From: a virus
Strand: one strand, 5' to 3'
IMG/VR virus record: IMGVR_UViG_3300035458_000016
Coordinates: 1-30,361 of that record
DNA: 30,361 nucleotides
This document shows positions 7,501 to 14,665 of this stretch, one piece after another. The translations under genes were made by a program, and so were the position numbers. The notes under the pieces were generated by a model. It did not search any database. It had not been told where the DNA came from and saw nothing but the letters and a program-made list of their open reading frames with translations. Position 1 is the first letter of the stretch. Each line of letters begins with the position of its first letter.

Positions 7501-7895
7501 TAGCCCTTGAGCCAGTTCAACCGCGCCGTGTCGGACTCGGCCGGCCGCTTGGAACCGGTGGACTTGATGATTACGTCCGAGAGGCGGGAGTTGAGGTCCA
7601 CCACGTTGCATTGCCACTGCCGGTCGGCGCCAGTCAGTAGCGCGGCCCCACGTCCGATGGAGCGGTCGGCCATGTACCCCATGAAGAACCGGTGCGGTGT
7701 GGCAAGCGACTCTTCGGCGTAGATGTCCTTGAGCCCCACCATAGCCCACGAACTCGCCGTATCGTCCAGATTGAACCCCGACATGGCCGCGTCGCCACGG
7801 TCCGCCGCCTCGACGAACTGCCAGGCAGGCTCCGATCCCCCGGGGGCCCGGACACCTATCAGCGGAGCGCCGGCGTAGTTGAACGTGATCGTCAT
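4521..7895 (-). CDS. Large tail-tip / receptor-binding protein, 1124 aa
   Basis: This is the last and largest gene of the late transcript, joined to the tape measure gene by an ATGA overlap. Residues 1 to about 360 (starting MTITFNYAGAPLIGVRAPGG, ending near DVTLELRNPILTGFWG) look like the tail-associated hub part of siphovirus minor tail proteins. The middle has Gly/Thr/Ser-rich beta regions. From about 640 to 880 there are repeated blocks such as VAEWTLATGALNRTTTLGAW and VYQFTIATGAVVAGTSWPG, suggesting a beta-propeller, followed by a fibronectin-like stretch. The last 100 residues (KDDHGVVHLQGVIKSG, FTLPVGFRPSGTAYFSCPAN) match the common phage tail-fibre C-terminal domain used in host binding. 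It therefore probably combines baseplate and receptor-binding functions. Domain borders are estimates by eye. Confidence 0.8.
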   Translation of the reverse strand: MTITFNYAGAPLIGVRAPGGSEPAWQFVEAADRGDAAMSGFNLDDTASSWAMVGLKDIYAEESLATPHRFFMGYMADRSIGRGAALLTGADRQWQCNVVDLNSRLSDVIIKSTGSKRPAESDTARLNWLKGYLTSAWFSTGSLYSPGGTSLDAADYYGRTPHDVLADASNESNYTFYLYWDGTKICLAYHPVVWSGNTAAASISNVFGAANGSTVFAPAAGDRLVRDPQRVYSGCLFEYAGGRVYVTNPTTASNFRQREIRATDMTVGKPASAKRLATAYLARCATEEDHMTVHLANVPPASLGKMRPGQRISVRLSEVDGYTAGTYMAIIRRGVGPVAGGLYDVTLELRNPILTGFWGVGHKQGILNPSTRALNVGLSTAQAASGQASNPIVNSQMTVAAPGVLTGGTSVTDEAGQNDELPWYTVVNNAGAPTLTVVEDPLWPGENYILVQFNALSDSAIIATDAFPVGANQALQLIVTQAALVKDGSTLQRGFSVDWLAGDGTTVISNSTIADDTFAEAGADYTLPQTTAQIGSPIIAPANASFGRLIVTLTETAGHNAANYWEWGGFKLLQLSSGQVLATTITASGAVEFMSTVSLDKTAVMTLQAGVQPPLAAPTLSQGLAAPLSLAATPGWVDVQPGAGFYDPVGGVSGATPCYVQVQGNGSTFRVAEWTLATGALNRTTTLGAWGGGGTLLGILGITRIGTSWYLTVQNDSAPDFLAVVTRATGAFSAYLNISARFYSDSGGLPIATDGSNLFVMGLATSALTGRVVKFSTVPAYTSTQALTLPTAPGGAGLVSFADFAIADDGDGAGTTWWADIYWDNSTAYNVYQFTIATGAVVAGTSWPGMSFGSGLYPMGLIWDGANFREFDGVYQTLQTYSNLAGGKAWLSYAWYDDVGTAHETSVSPRASITMVARRNLSITTAAIPVGGADDPDKVRVYMVYGSTDPGPTHYHLQTTDALTNRTLTGYNVAGAADGGGTAFPGGTGAEIKSALATTDLKGDGTVIIGGITVAAAGVPNHAPTAVTSFSGSWVNYGGATRAAAYWKDDHGVVHLQGVIKSGTINTAAFTLPVGFRPSGTAYFSCPANNAFGALNITSAGVVTPAAGSTTWFALDGVTFEADN

Positions 7896-9682
7896 GACGG
7901 GTTCATTCCTACGTGGTAGCTGGTGGCCGTCTTCTGACCGCTCGAGATGTCCCGGGTTGTGACTACGACCTGGATGGAGGCGCCTGAGATACCGTCGCGC
8001 ATCGCGTTGGTGATCTCCTTGGCCGTCAGGCCCTTGGCCTCGGTCTTGGAGCCCTGGACGATCGAGGCACCCAGGGCGGTCATCCCCGCCTGCCCGAACG
8101 TCTTCCCTTGGGCGCCCGAGACGCGCGACCCGATGCCAGCGATGTACTGCGCGGCAGCCTGAGCCAGACCGAGTGCGCCTTTTCCTTGGTCGGGTGTGAT
8201 CCCGACGTAGGGACCGTATTTCGTCGGGTCTGTGATGTTGTTGATCGGCAAGGTGGGGTTGGTTGCGGTGTAGACCTGGCCGCTGATCGGGTTAGTGCGG
8301 GTGGTCTGTGGGCCGGACTTCCCGGTGATCTCCATGATCTTCTCGCCCACGACGAACGTGAGCGTGTTGATACCCAGCGCAAGTCCACCAAGACCAAGAG
8401 CGGGAAGGAGAGATACTCCAGCGTCACCGGCCATGAGTTGGCCCACGGTCGATGTTGCGGCAGCCCCGGTAAGAGGGCCCGCCTTCGGAATGAGTCCGCC
8501 GACCCCGCCTGCGCCACCAGCCCCAAACCCGGGGTTGTCAACCCAGACGTGCTGGACGCCACCCAGGCCCGTGGCCTTCGCTGCGGTGCCTCCCAGGCCC
8601 CCCAGGAGCGACGTTGCGGCCCCGATGATGCCTCCGCCTCCAAAGAGCCAGGAGGAGGCTTTCTGGGCCACGATGCCGCCTATCAGGAGTTTCTTGAAGT
8701 CGTCCGGGAGGCCGTTCCACCAGTCCCGGATGGACACGAAGGCCGGGATCAGATCATCCTGAATGACCTTGCCCATGTCCTGCGCGAATTGGGCACCCTG
8801 CCGGAACCACTGTCCGACTTCCTTCGCTCCGCCTGCTCGTACCCAGTTGGTGATGTCCCCGGCGAAGCGCGTCATGACGGGGGCCAGGCCGATGCCGATT
8901 TGCAACCGGAGGGCATCGCCGGCCATCCCCAGGGACCCCATGCCCTCGTGGTACTTCTGGAGTGATTCGAGGTCCGCCCCGGACATGACCAAGCCGAGAT
9001 CGTCGGCGTTCTGAATCAGATCCTTGATGCCCTTGGAACCGAGATTGAGGATCGGGACCATGTCGATGTAGCCACGGCCCAACAGCTTGGCTGCGAGGGC
9101 GGCTTTCTCCGTCGCGGAGATGCCGGTATTCGTCCAGTAGTCGGCCAACTGTTCGAGAGCCGTTTCGGCGTCGATCCAGCCGTGGGCATTGGCGGCGGCG
9201 GCCTTGTACCCACCGGAAACCGCTCCGAGGTGGAAGGCGTATTGCTTGACGAAGGCGGAATAGGTCGTGCCCTTGGCCGTCAGGGTGCCCATCGTCTTCT
9301 CGAGGAAGCCGATGCGGGTCGTGGCAGTGTCGGTATCGATCCCGAACCGGCTGAAGACGGCCACGAGTTCGGAGGCCTTGGTGGCGCCCAAACCGGTGAC
9401 GCCCGCCATCTTCTCGATCGCTTCGGCGTACGAGTCGGCGTAGGACGTGGATTGGCGGATGATGTTCTGGAGCTCGTACAAGCCTCCGGTGAGGCCGATG
9501 ATCCCCAGGGGCCCGGAGATCAGGCCCCCGATCTGGTTCTTCGCATGCCCCAGCGCGCCGCCGAGCCGCCCCAGGCCGGACTCCAGTCCCCCCACCGCTC
9601 CTACGGCGGTTTTGACGCCCGCGGAGAGATGGTCCTGGAGTTCCAGCGAGGCGATGAGCCGCGCGGTTTCAGCGGTTGCCAT
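7892..9682 (-). CDS. Tail tape measure protein, 596 aa
   Basis: The gene follows the frameshifted tail chaperone and precedes the tail-tip gene, the standard place for the tape measure. The product starts MATAETARLIASLELQDHLS, has amphipathic Ala/Gly/Leu-rich helices with typical tape-measure phrases (LGGALGHAKNQIGGLI; ATEKAALAAKLLGRG), a hydrophobic segment (LLPALGLGGLALGINTLTFV) and a polar C-terminus. At roughly 0.15 nm per residue it would set a tail near 90 nm, so it is a short tape measure. I see no peptidase or lysozyme domain in it. The start overlaps the end of the -1 frame chaperone product. Confidence 0.85.
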   Translation of the reverse strand: MATAETARLIASLELQDHLSAGVKTAVGAVGGLESGLGRLGGALGHAKNQIGGLISGPLGIIGLTGGLYELQNIIRQSTSYADSYAEAIEKMAGVTGLGATKASELVAVFSRFGIDTDTATTRIGFLEKTMGTLTAKGTTYSAFVKQYAFHLGAVSGGYKAAAANAHGWIDAETALEQLADYWTNTGISATEKAALAAKLLGRGYIDMVPILNLGSKGIKDLIQNADDLGLVMSGADLESLQKYHEGMGSLGMAGDALRLQIGIGLAPVMTRFAGDITNWVRAGGAKEVGQWFRQGAQFAQDMGKVIQDDLIPAFVSIRDWWNGLPDDFKKLLIGGIVAQKASSWLFGGGGIIGAATSLLGGLGGTAAKATGLGGVQHVWVDNPGFGAGGAGGVGGLIPKAGPLTGAAATSTVGQLMAGDAGVSLLPALGLGGLALGINTLTFVVGEKIMEITGKSGPQTTRTNPISGQVYTATNPTLPINNITDPTKYGPYVGITPDQGKGALGLAQAAAQYIAGIGSRVSGAQGKTFGQAGMTALGASIVQGSKTEAKGLTAKEITNAMRDGISGASIQVVVTTRDISSGQKTATSYHVGMNPS

Positions 9683-10267
9683 GCGTCGCCTTCCTCAACT
9701 TCGCCACCTTTTCGTCCTCCGCCTGCCCGACCAATCGAACCGTCCTGCCGACCTCCAACTCGGCGATCAGTTGCATCCGCCAGCGGGCGGTCAGGAAGTC
9801 GTCCCTATGGCGGCCGTCGGGGTAGTGGTAGTCGAGGATCGCGAGGAGTGCTTCGGGGCAGTTGACCTTGTCCGCTTCGCTGAGGTCGAGCCTCTTGTCC
9901 GCGTAGGCTTCGAGAAGGGCTCGACCTTCACCACTAAAGGGAGGATGGTCGCGCTGTAGAGGCTGTCTGCGGCGTCGGCGATCGGCATCGCCAGGAGGGG
10001 ATCGGAAAGGAGGTACTGCTCGATCGCCTCACGAGAGACGGGCAGGGGCTTGTCTTCCTCGGTGAGGCTCCAGGACTCCACGCCGTAGACGACGTAGCAC
10101 TCCGTGAGGGTCGCCAGGGCTTCCGCAGGCCTGAGGTGGCCGTCTTCGTTCAGCCCGGCCACCTCATTGCGGATCGTGAAGGCCGTCCGGAAGTCCAGCC
10201 GATCCCGGAGCGTGACGGTGTCGAACGGGTGGTGGCCTGAGCAGACGCACCTGATCGTGACGTCCAC
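9669..10267 (-). CDS. Tail assembly chaperone, -1 frameshift product (gpGT-like), about 199 aa
   Basis: Reading starts at GTG 10267 in the same frame as the shorter chaperone, shifts back one base at the heptamer CCCTTTA (9941-9935), and continues in the -1 frame to TGA at 9669, just inside the tape measure gene. The -1 extension reads like true protein (EGRALLEAYADKRLDLSEAD, then LLAILDYHYPDGRHRDDFL and WRMQLIAELEVGRTVRLVG), unlike the zero-frame tail, which is a run of Ser/Thr/Arg. The gene order tail tube, chaperone with frameshift, tape measure is that of lambda G/GT and most siphoviruses. The long form bridges the tape measure and the tail tube protein during assembly. Confidence 0.85.
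9791..10267 (-). CDS. Tail assembly chaperone, zero-frame product (gpG-like), 158 aa
   Basis: GTG 10267 (VDVTIRCVCSGHHPFDTVTL) lies just after the major tail gene stop. No strong ribosome site is visible and translational coupling is likely. The soluble body (residues 1 to about 110) contains VTLRDRLDFRTAFTIRNEV and SLTEEDKPLPVSREAIEQYL. Beyond the slippery site the zero frame runs a further 49 residues of low-complexity SKPTRTRGSTSAKRTRSTAP-type sequence before stopping at 9791, because the -1 frame is the selected one there. Most ribosomes should make this shorter form. Confidence 0.8.
   Translation of the reverse strand: MDVTIRCVCSGHHPFDTVTLRDRLDFRTAFTIRNEVAGLNEDGHLRPAEALATLTECYVVYGVESWSLTEEDKPLPVSREAIEQYLLSDPLLAMPIADAADSLYSATILPLVVKVEPFSKPTRTRGSTSAKRTRSTAPKHSSRSSTTTTPTAAIGTTS
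9935..9941 (-). promoter_or_regulatory. -1 ribosomal frameshift site CCCTTTA
   Basis: In the chaperone frame the codons read CCT TTA after a C, forming a perfect X XXY YYZ heptamer (C CCT TTA). After slippage the ribosome reads CCC TTT AGT and enters the conserved extension. Both codons can re-pair in the new frame. Confidence 0.85.
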
Positions 10268-10269
10268 GG

Positions 10270-11340
10270 CTATGCGCCGAGATCGTCGTCGGCGATCGTC
10301 GTCACGGCCACCGACTCGAAGACGCCATCGAACGTCGACGGCTCGTAGTAAGCATGAGCGGTCAGCACGACGGTCGAGTTGCCACCGCTCTCGCCGTCGG
10401 TCCGGGTGTAGACCCGAACCGGCAGCGTGACCTGCCAGGAATACGGGACGGGGGGCGGGCCGGACTGGGCGACGACCTTGGAGACGGCCTTGAGGCGCAG
10501 GTAGGCGTCGTGGACGCCCTCGGAGAGCCAGTCGTCGGAGAGTGAACCCGTGCCGACGGTCTTGGAATTCTTGGAACAGGTCAGTTCGACCTCGATTGCT
10601 CGAGCGCCGCGACCCAGGGCGTCGATGTCGAACGACTGGTCGCCGTTTGCCCAGCGCTTCTCGTCCCACGCCTGAGTAATGCGCAGGACAAAGGAGTGGA
10701 CCGTGTCCGACAGTTGTCCGGCCCCCAGCCCGGCGACTGTGGCGGCGAGGTAGACCGACAGATCCTTGAGGTAGACGATCGCCTCGTTCTGGGCGACCGA
10801 GAGCGCCGTCGGCACCGAACCCGTGACCGGCTGGTCCGTCGAGCCGGTGGAAGCGACCGAGCCGAACTTCCAGGCAGTCGTGGCCGAGAGCGGGCCAAGC
10901 CCATCGGGGCCGGTGATCTCGACCGAGTCCTCGTGACCGTCGCCGAACTGATACCAGTCGGAGGTCACGTCGTCGCCGAACTCGTAGCTGAATGGGTCGG
11001 GGTCTTCGGGCGCGGCCGGGTCCGGCTTGTGCGTCCAGGTCTTGGCCGTGCCGGCGCCCGCTGGAGTCTCGCCCCCGCCGAAGATGCCGCACATGATGAG
11101 CGGCAGGTCGTTGTAGTGGAGGCTCGGGAAGTTGAGCGAGGCGCCGAGGTCGGGGGCCTCGCGGGTCGGGGCTACCACCGGATCGATCGAGCCGGTGTCG
11201 ACTTCGGGATCCGTCCACTTGAGGTCTACCGACGGCGTGCCCTTGGCGCTGTAAGCGCGGGTGGCCGCGACGACGGTGCCGAAGGCGACCTGGCGGCCGA
11301 ACTGGTGCCTGCGATTGCGGGTGAAGCCCTCGATGCTCAT
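10270..11340 (-). CDS. Major tail (tube) protein, 356 aa
   Basis: ATG 11340 is preceded by GGAGAGGAGAACCTACAG, a strong ribosome site fitting a protein made in bulk. The product begins MSIEGFTRNRRHQFGRQVAF and is rich in beta-forming segments (SWQVTLPVRVYTRTDGES; STVVLTAHAYYEPSTFDGVF; ATTAWKFGSVASTGSTDQPV). It occupies the position between the tail terminator and the frameshifted chaperone, where tail tube genes of siphoviruses always lie. A stretch near residues 130-160 (DDVTSDWYQFGDGHEDSVEI) could belong to a surface-exposed insertion. The identification rests on position, length and composition rather than on a diagnostic motif. Confidence 0.75.
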   Translation of the reverse strand: MSIEGFTRNRRHQFGRQVAFGTVVAATRAYSAKGTPSVDLKWTDPEVDTGSIDPVVAPTREAPDLGASLNFPSLHYNDLPLIMCGIFGGGETPAGAGTAKTWTHKPDPAAPEDPDPFSYEFGDDVTSDWYQFGDGHEDSVEITGPDGLGPLSATTAWKFGSVASTGSTDQPVTGSVPTALSVAQNEAIVYLKDLSVYLAATVAGLGAGQLSDTVHSFVLRITQAWDEKRWANGDQSFDIDALGRGARAIEVELTCSKNSKTVGTGSLSDDWLSEGVHDAYLRLKAVSKVVAQSGPPPVPYSWQVTLPVRVYTRTDGESGGNSTVVLTAHAYYEPSTFDGVFESVAVTTIADDDLGA

Positions 11341-11412
11341 CTGTAGGTTCTCCTCTCCAAATGTGCTGCGCCTACCGACCGGCGCGGGTCGTGGAGGAGT
11401 TACCGATCGCCC

Positions 11413-11841
11413 CTACTCGCCATAGCCCTCCACGGTGAAAGCGGTTGCGAAATAGGCCGTCTGGTCGCCGCCCTTGATCCAGTCCGGCATATAGGCGGGA
11501 AGATCCTCGATGGCGGTGACGCCCGAGACGGTGTTAGGGCCGGCGGCGTCCTTGTTGGCGGCCCACCAGTCGATAAAGCCGTCCACAAAGGCGTCACGTT
11601 GCTTGACAGCGACCGCCGAATCGAAGAGGCCCCACACGACCAGGACGACGGCTGTAGGCGTCTGGCGCATCAGGCCGTCGTAGGCGATCTTGGAGGTCAT
11701 CGTGTCCACGAAAGCGCGCGGCAGGACGTCCATGAGCCCGGGACGCCCGGGCGAGGTCGCGAGTTTCACGCCTGCTGTCGCGGCGTAATCCTTGAGCAGG
11801 CCCACGGCCCCAACTCGCAGATCGGCGTTAAGCGTGCTCAT
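11413..11841 (-). CDS. Tail terminator-like protein, 142 aa
   Basis: The protein starts MSTLNADLRVGAVGLLKDYA, follows the HK97 gp10-like gene through an ATGA overlap and precedes the major tail gene; this is the tail terminator position in HK97-like phages. It has an N-terminal helix, then alternating strands and helices (PTAVVLVVWGLFDSAVAVKQ, FVDGFIDWWAANKDAAGP), and an acidic aromatic end (FATAFTVEGYGE). The terminator caps the tail tube and joins it to the head. No active site is expected. The 72 bases after it hold a short inverted repeat (CGACC, 6 bases, GGTCG) but no T-run. Confidence 0.65.
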   Translation of the reverse strand: MSTLNADLRVGAVGLLKDYAATAGVKLATSPGRPGLMDVLPRAFVDTMTSKIAYDGLMRQTPTAVVLVVWGLFDSAVAVKQRDAFVDGFIDWWAANKDAAGPNTVSGVTAIEDLPAYMPDWIKGGDQTAYFATAFTVEGYGE

Positions 11842-12356
11842 GGCATCCTCGTGTAACGGCCGGCCCGCTTACGGTTCCACGTCGTCACGATCACATCGGG
11901 CAGCCCGCTGAGGGCCTTCTGGGCCCCCTCGGTGATGAAAGGCCGACGGCCCTGCCGCCGCTTGTGGACCTTCTTGGCGAAGACCGTCTGGCCGCCCATC
12001 TTGAAAGCCAGGGCCTTCGGACCGCCGTAGCCCCTCTCCGGGCCTTCGGGCTGGGCTGAGGTGCCCCACTGGCGGCCACTCCCGGAGAGCGATTGGACCT
12101 TGATGTCGTGGGCTTTGGTGCCCCGATCGATGAAGATCAGCCAGAAGGCACCGAGTACGAAGGCTTTCATGTCCGAGAGGAAGCCGGGACGGATCGAGGC
12201 CATGCCCTTGCCGGTGCGATGCGGCGCGCGGGTCTTGATGTTTATCGAGGCGTTGCCCTGCCAGGTCCGGGTTATATCGAGCCGCATCTGTGAGGAGCCG
12301 AGCGACTGCAATCGCGCTCGGAGTTCCGGGCCACCCTTGACCGAAGCGGCATTCAT
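11838..12356 (-). CDS. HK97 gp10-like head-tail joining / neck protein, 172 aa
   Basis: The protein starts MNAASVKGGPELRARLQSLG and carries features common to gp10-family neck proteins: an early helix, the APHRTGKGMASIRP segment, a central strand pair (VLGAFWLIFIDRGTKAHDIK) and a basic C-terminus with RRPFITEGAQKAL, equivalent to the usual RPF...A...L ending. It overlaps neighbours on both sides as ATGA. These proteins assemble between the portal and tail tube after packaging. Confidence 0.75.
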   Translation of the reverse strand: MNAASVKGGPELRARLQSLGSSQMRLDITRTWQGNASINIKTRAPHRTGKGMASIRPGFLSDMKAFVLGAFWLIFIDRGTKAHDIKVQSLSGSGRQWGTSAQPEGPERGYGGPKALAFKMGGQTVFAKKVHKRRQGRRPFITEGAQKALSGLPDVIVTTWNRKRAGRYTRMP

Positions 12357-12934
12357 GCCGTGCCAAACCTGTTCCGGCTGCCCATCAGGAGTTGCTGTGA
12401 GCGGCTAATGCGTCGGCCGATGTCCGGGGTCTTCATGGCGTACTCGCAGGCCAGTTCGAGGGCCGATTGCGCCTGCCTCTCCGTCGGGGTATCCGTCGTG
12501 TCGTCCCAATCGCCGATCCGGGCCTTGGTCTGCGCGATGGCGGCCGCCAGCAGGCGACTGAGGCGCGATGCGCTACCGGATTCCGTTCCGTCCCAGTCCG
12601 TGTCGTCGTCGGGGATGTCTATGCGCTGCTTGAACTCGTCGAGAGTGGGCCAACCGTCAGCCAGCGCGGTCGCGTCGGAATAGCCGCTCGGACTGGTCGC
12701 ATCTGCCGGCCAAAGCGCGGTAGAGATGCGCGTTCGGTAGATCGTGGTGTCTACGCCGGTCACATCCCAGATGCGATAGGTGGTCTGAGCCGTCACCAGC
12801 GCTACCGTTCCGCCCTCGGCCCACGTCACGCCATCGTCGGGGGAGGCCTCCCAGCGGATGAGCGCGCCCGGCCCGTAGGCGTGGGCGTCGAGCAGTTCAT
12901 CGACATTCGAGACGGCGCAGTTGAACGGTTTCAC
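12353..12934 (-). CDS. Head-tail connector / DNA-packaging adaptor-like protein, 193 aa
   Basis: The frame is open much further upstream, but only as a shadow of the repeat gene. GTG 12934 overlaps that gene's stop as GTGA and is the better start. The N-terminal 90 residues look like a beta domain (ALIRWEASPDDGVTWAEGG; YRIWDVTGVDTTIYRTRIS). The C-terminal half from about residue 100 (LDEFKQRIDIPDDD, RLSRLLAAAIAQTKARIGDW, QSALELACEYAMKTPDIGRR) is helical and resembles the gp6-type connector fold with its W..... AI segment. The N-terminal beta domain is an addition relative to compact connectors. Position before the neck gene agrees. Confidence 0.7.
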   Translation of the reverse strand: MKPFNCAVSNVDELLDAHAYGPGALIRWEASPDDGVTWAEGGTVALVTAQTTYRIWDVTGVDTTIYRTRISTALWPADATSPSGYSDATALADGWPTLDEFKQRIDIPDDDTDWDGTESGSASRLSRLLAAAIAQTKARIGDWDDTTDTPTERQAQSALELACEYAMKTPDIGRRISRSQQLLMGSRNRFGTA

Positions 12935-14655
12935 TGGCCCGACCTCACCTTCGGTATGTCGCTGGGCCCCTCGGTCATGCCGATGTAGGTTGGGCTGACC
13001 CAGACGTGCATCTGCGCTCGAGGACCCGGTGCCGACCCAAAGACCACCGTGGCGTCCCCGGCGGAGCCGGAGCCCTGAGCCATGGCGACCGCGATCAGGA
13101 GTTGGGGCGAGGCGCCGAACGCCTGCCCGACACCGGCCGCCTGCTGCGCGGCGACAAACACGAACGGCAGCAGCTCGGCCCCGGCATCGAATGCGTTTCC
13201 AGATCCGGAAGCGAGACCCGCAGGGGCAAGCGTCTCGTGCAGCGTGGAGATCGCGGCGGTCCATGACGCGCCGGACCCGCTCGCGAGGCTGGCCGCGGCT
13301 GTGACGCCGGCCGCCGCCGGCTGGGCCAAACCCGAGCCGGAAGCGAGGCCGCCCATGGCCCCGAGGTCGGCCAGAGCCGAGCCTGCGGCTCCGGTGGCGC
13401 TGGCAAGCCCGCAGGGAGTGCGGATGCTCGCAGTGGCACTCTGAGCCACGCAGGTGGCGGTCGCGGCGCCCGGCTGCGCGCCGACCGCTGCCAGGGCCGC
13501 TGAGGCCATACCCGATCCGCTGGCCAGGCCGCTCGAGCAGGCCCGGACCAGGACGGTGGCGCCCTGGGCCCCTGCGCTGGCCGAGGCGAGTTGCGCCTGG
13601 GCCGAGGTGATCCGGAAGGCCGAGACGGTCGCCGGCGATGCGGCGCCTGTGGCGGCAGCGTTCCCCGCCATCGCCGCGAGGAGGGCCGTGGCGCTCTGTG
13701 CCGCCCCCGTGCCCGAAGCGAGACCCGCCGGCGCGTTGCGGGCCGGGAAGGCCGCAACGGTCGCGGCGCCGGCAGCGCCGGTGGCCGAGGCGCAGGCGGG
13801 CATGGCGCTGATGAAGACGGCAGGGGCCTGCGCCGCTCCGGTTCCACTGGCGAGGGCCGCCGGGGCCACAGCCGTGTCGAGGGTCGTGGCGTTCGAGGCC
13901 GTGCCGGATCCGGAAGCCAGTCCTGCAGGAGCCACGGCCGTGTCGAGCGTGGTGGCATTCGAGGTGGCACCGGTACCCGAGGCGACACCCGCGCTGGCGA
14001 CGAGGGACGGCATCTCGAGGATGAAGACCGACTCGGCGATGTTGACCGCGGCGGTGCCGGTCCAGGTCTCCGTCGTGCCCGGTTGGTAGGTCTGCGCGGT
14101 GACGAGCTTGTAGCAGTTGGCCGATTCGACGTAGCTCGTGCCGGTCCCGCCGTTGGCCGAAGCGCCGGCGCTGTAGGTGGACGCCGCGGCGGTGCCGTTG
14201 CCGCCGTAGAGCATCGAGGCCAGGATGTTGAACGCGCCGTTGCGGCTGGCGCCGGCGGTCGTGCCGGACGTCGTGACCGTCAGCGAGCTCGAGTTGTACT
14301 TGCCGACGTAGTCGTTCGAGGATGGCGTCGCCTTGGAGGCGACCTGGTAGGCGATGCAGGTCGCGCTGGCCTTGCAGCTGGTGATGGTGACCGCGACGTT
14401 TCCCGCGGAAACTTCGGTGCTGGTGACGACCTTCCAGAAGCACTTCTGCGCCAGGGCGGTGCCGGAGTTGGTCTGTGATCCGAGGGCGGTCCAGCCGCCT
14501 GGGGTCGTGTAGGTGATGCCGGATCCGCCGACGCAGCCGATGCCCATGAGAAGGACATCGCCCACCGCGATGCCAGTCGGGAACGTGACGGTGATGGACG
14601 TGCCACCGGCGCCGTTGTTGCTCCCGACTGACGTTCCGCGAGGGGCGATGCTCAC
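12931..14655 (-). CDS. Ala/Gly-rich tandem-repeat virion protein (fibre-like), 574 aa
   Basis: GTG 14655 with AGGAG nine to ten bases upstream gives MSIAPRGTSVGSNNGAGGTS. Residues 1 to about 215 form a Gly/Ser/Thr-rich beta domain (GDVLLMGIGCVGGSGITYTT; PGTTETWTGTAAVNIAESVF), of a kind seen in phage virion decoration or fibre proteins. Residues 217-545 are about 15 imperfect repeats of 18-26 residues built on AGLASGSGTAxxATxLxxAV. A short end domain (MHVWVSPTYIGMTEGPSDIP) follows. I infer an extended, repetitive surface fibre or adhesive appendage. It sits among head genes, so head decoration is as likely as tail attachment. Confidence 0.7.
   Translation of the reverse strand: MSIAPRGTSVGSNNGAGGTSITVTFPTGIAVGDVLLMGIGCVGGSGITYTTPGGWTALGSQTNSGTALAQKCFWKVVTSTEVSAGNVAVTITSCKASATCIAYQVASKATPSSNDYVGKYNSSSLTVTTSGTTAGASRNGAFNILASMLYGGNGTAAASTYSAGASANGGTGTSYVESANCYKLVTAQTYQPGTTETWTGTAAVNIAESVFILEMPSLVASAGVASGTGATSNATTLDTAVAPAGLASGSGTASNATTLDTAVAPAALASGTGAAQAPAVFISAMPACASATGAAGAATVAAFPARNAPAGLASGTGAAQSATALLAAMAGNAAATGAASPATVSAFRITSAQAQLASASAGAQGATVLVRACSSGLASGSGMASAALAAVGAQPGAATATCVAQSATASIRTPCGLASATGAAGSALADLGAMGGLASGSGLAQPAAAGVTAAASLASGSGASWTAAISTLHETLAPAGLASGSGNAFDAGAELLPFVFVAAQQAAGVGQAFGASPQLLIAVAMAQGSGSAGDATVVFGSAPGPRAQMHVWVSPTYIGMTEGPSDIPKVRSGQ
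13021..14007 (-). repeat. Degenerate ~66-bp tandem repeats coding 22-residue units
   Basis: About 15 units encode the pattern GLASGxGxAxxAT. The two units nearest the start, beginning near 13865 and 13931 on the plus strand, are nearly identical with a 66-base period, suggesting recent duplication. Other units have diverged strongly at DNA level and vary between about 18 and 26 residues. Confidence 0.75.
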
Positions 14656-14665
14656 GAGGCGGCTC

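Noticed and set aside
6219-7640. A 473-codon plus-strand frame inside the tail-tip gene
   Set aside because: Composition is Gly/Arg/Val-rich without motifs, and the opposite strand encodes a recognisable virion protein.
11341-11412. Possible terminator after the tail terminator gene
   Set aside because: The inverted repeat has only five pairs and no T-run on the coding strand, and the major tail gene must be transcribed through it.
12353-14443. A 696-codon open frame over the repeat gene
   Set aside because: Its upstream part is Arg/Gly/His-rich nonsense in a shifted frame over the Ala/Gly repeats; only the last 193 codons from GTG 12934 look like a protein.
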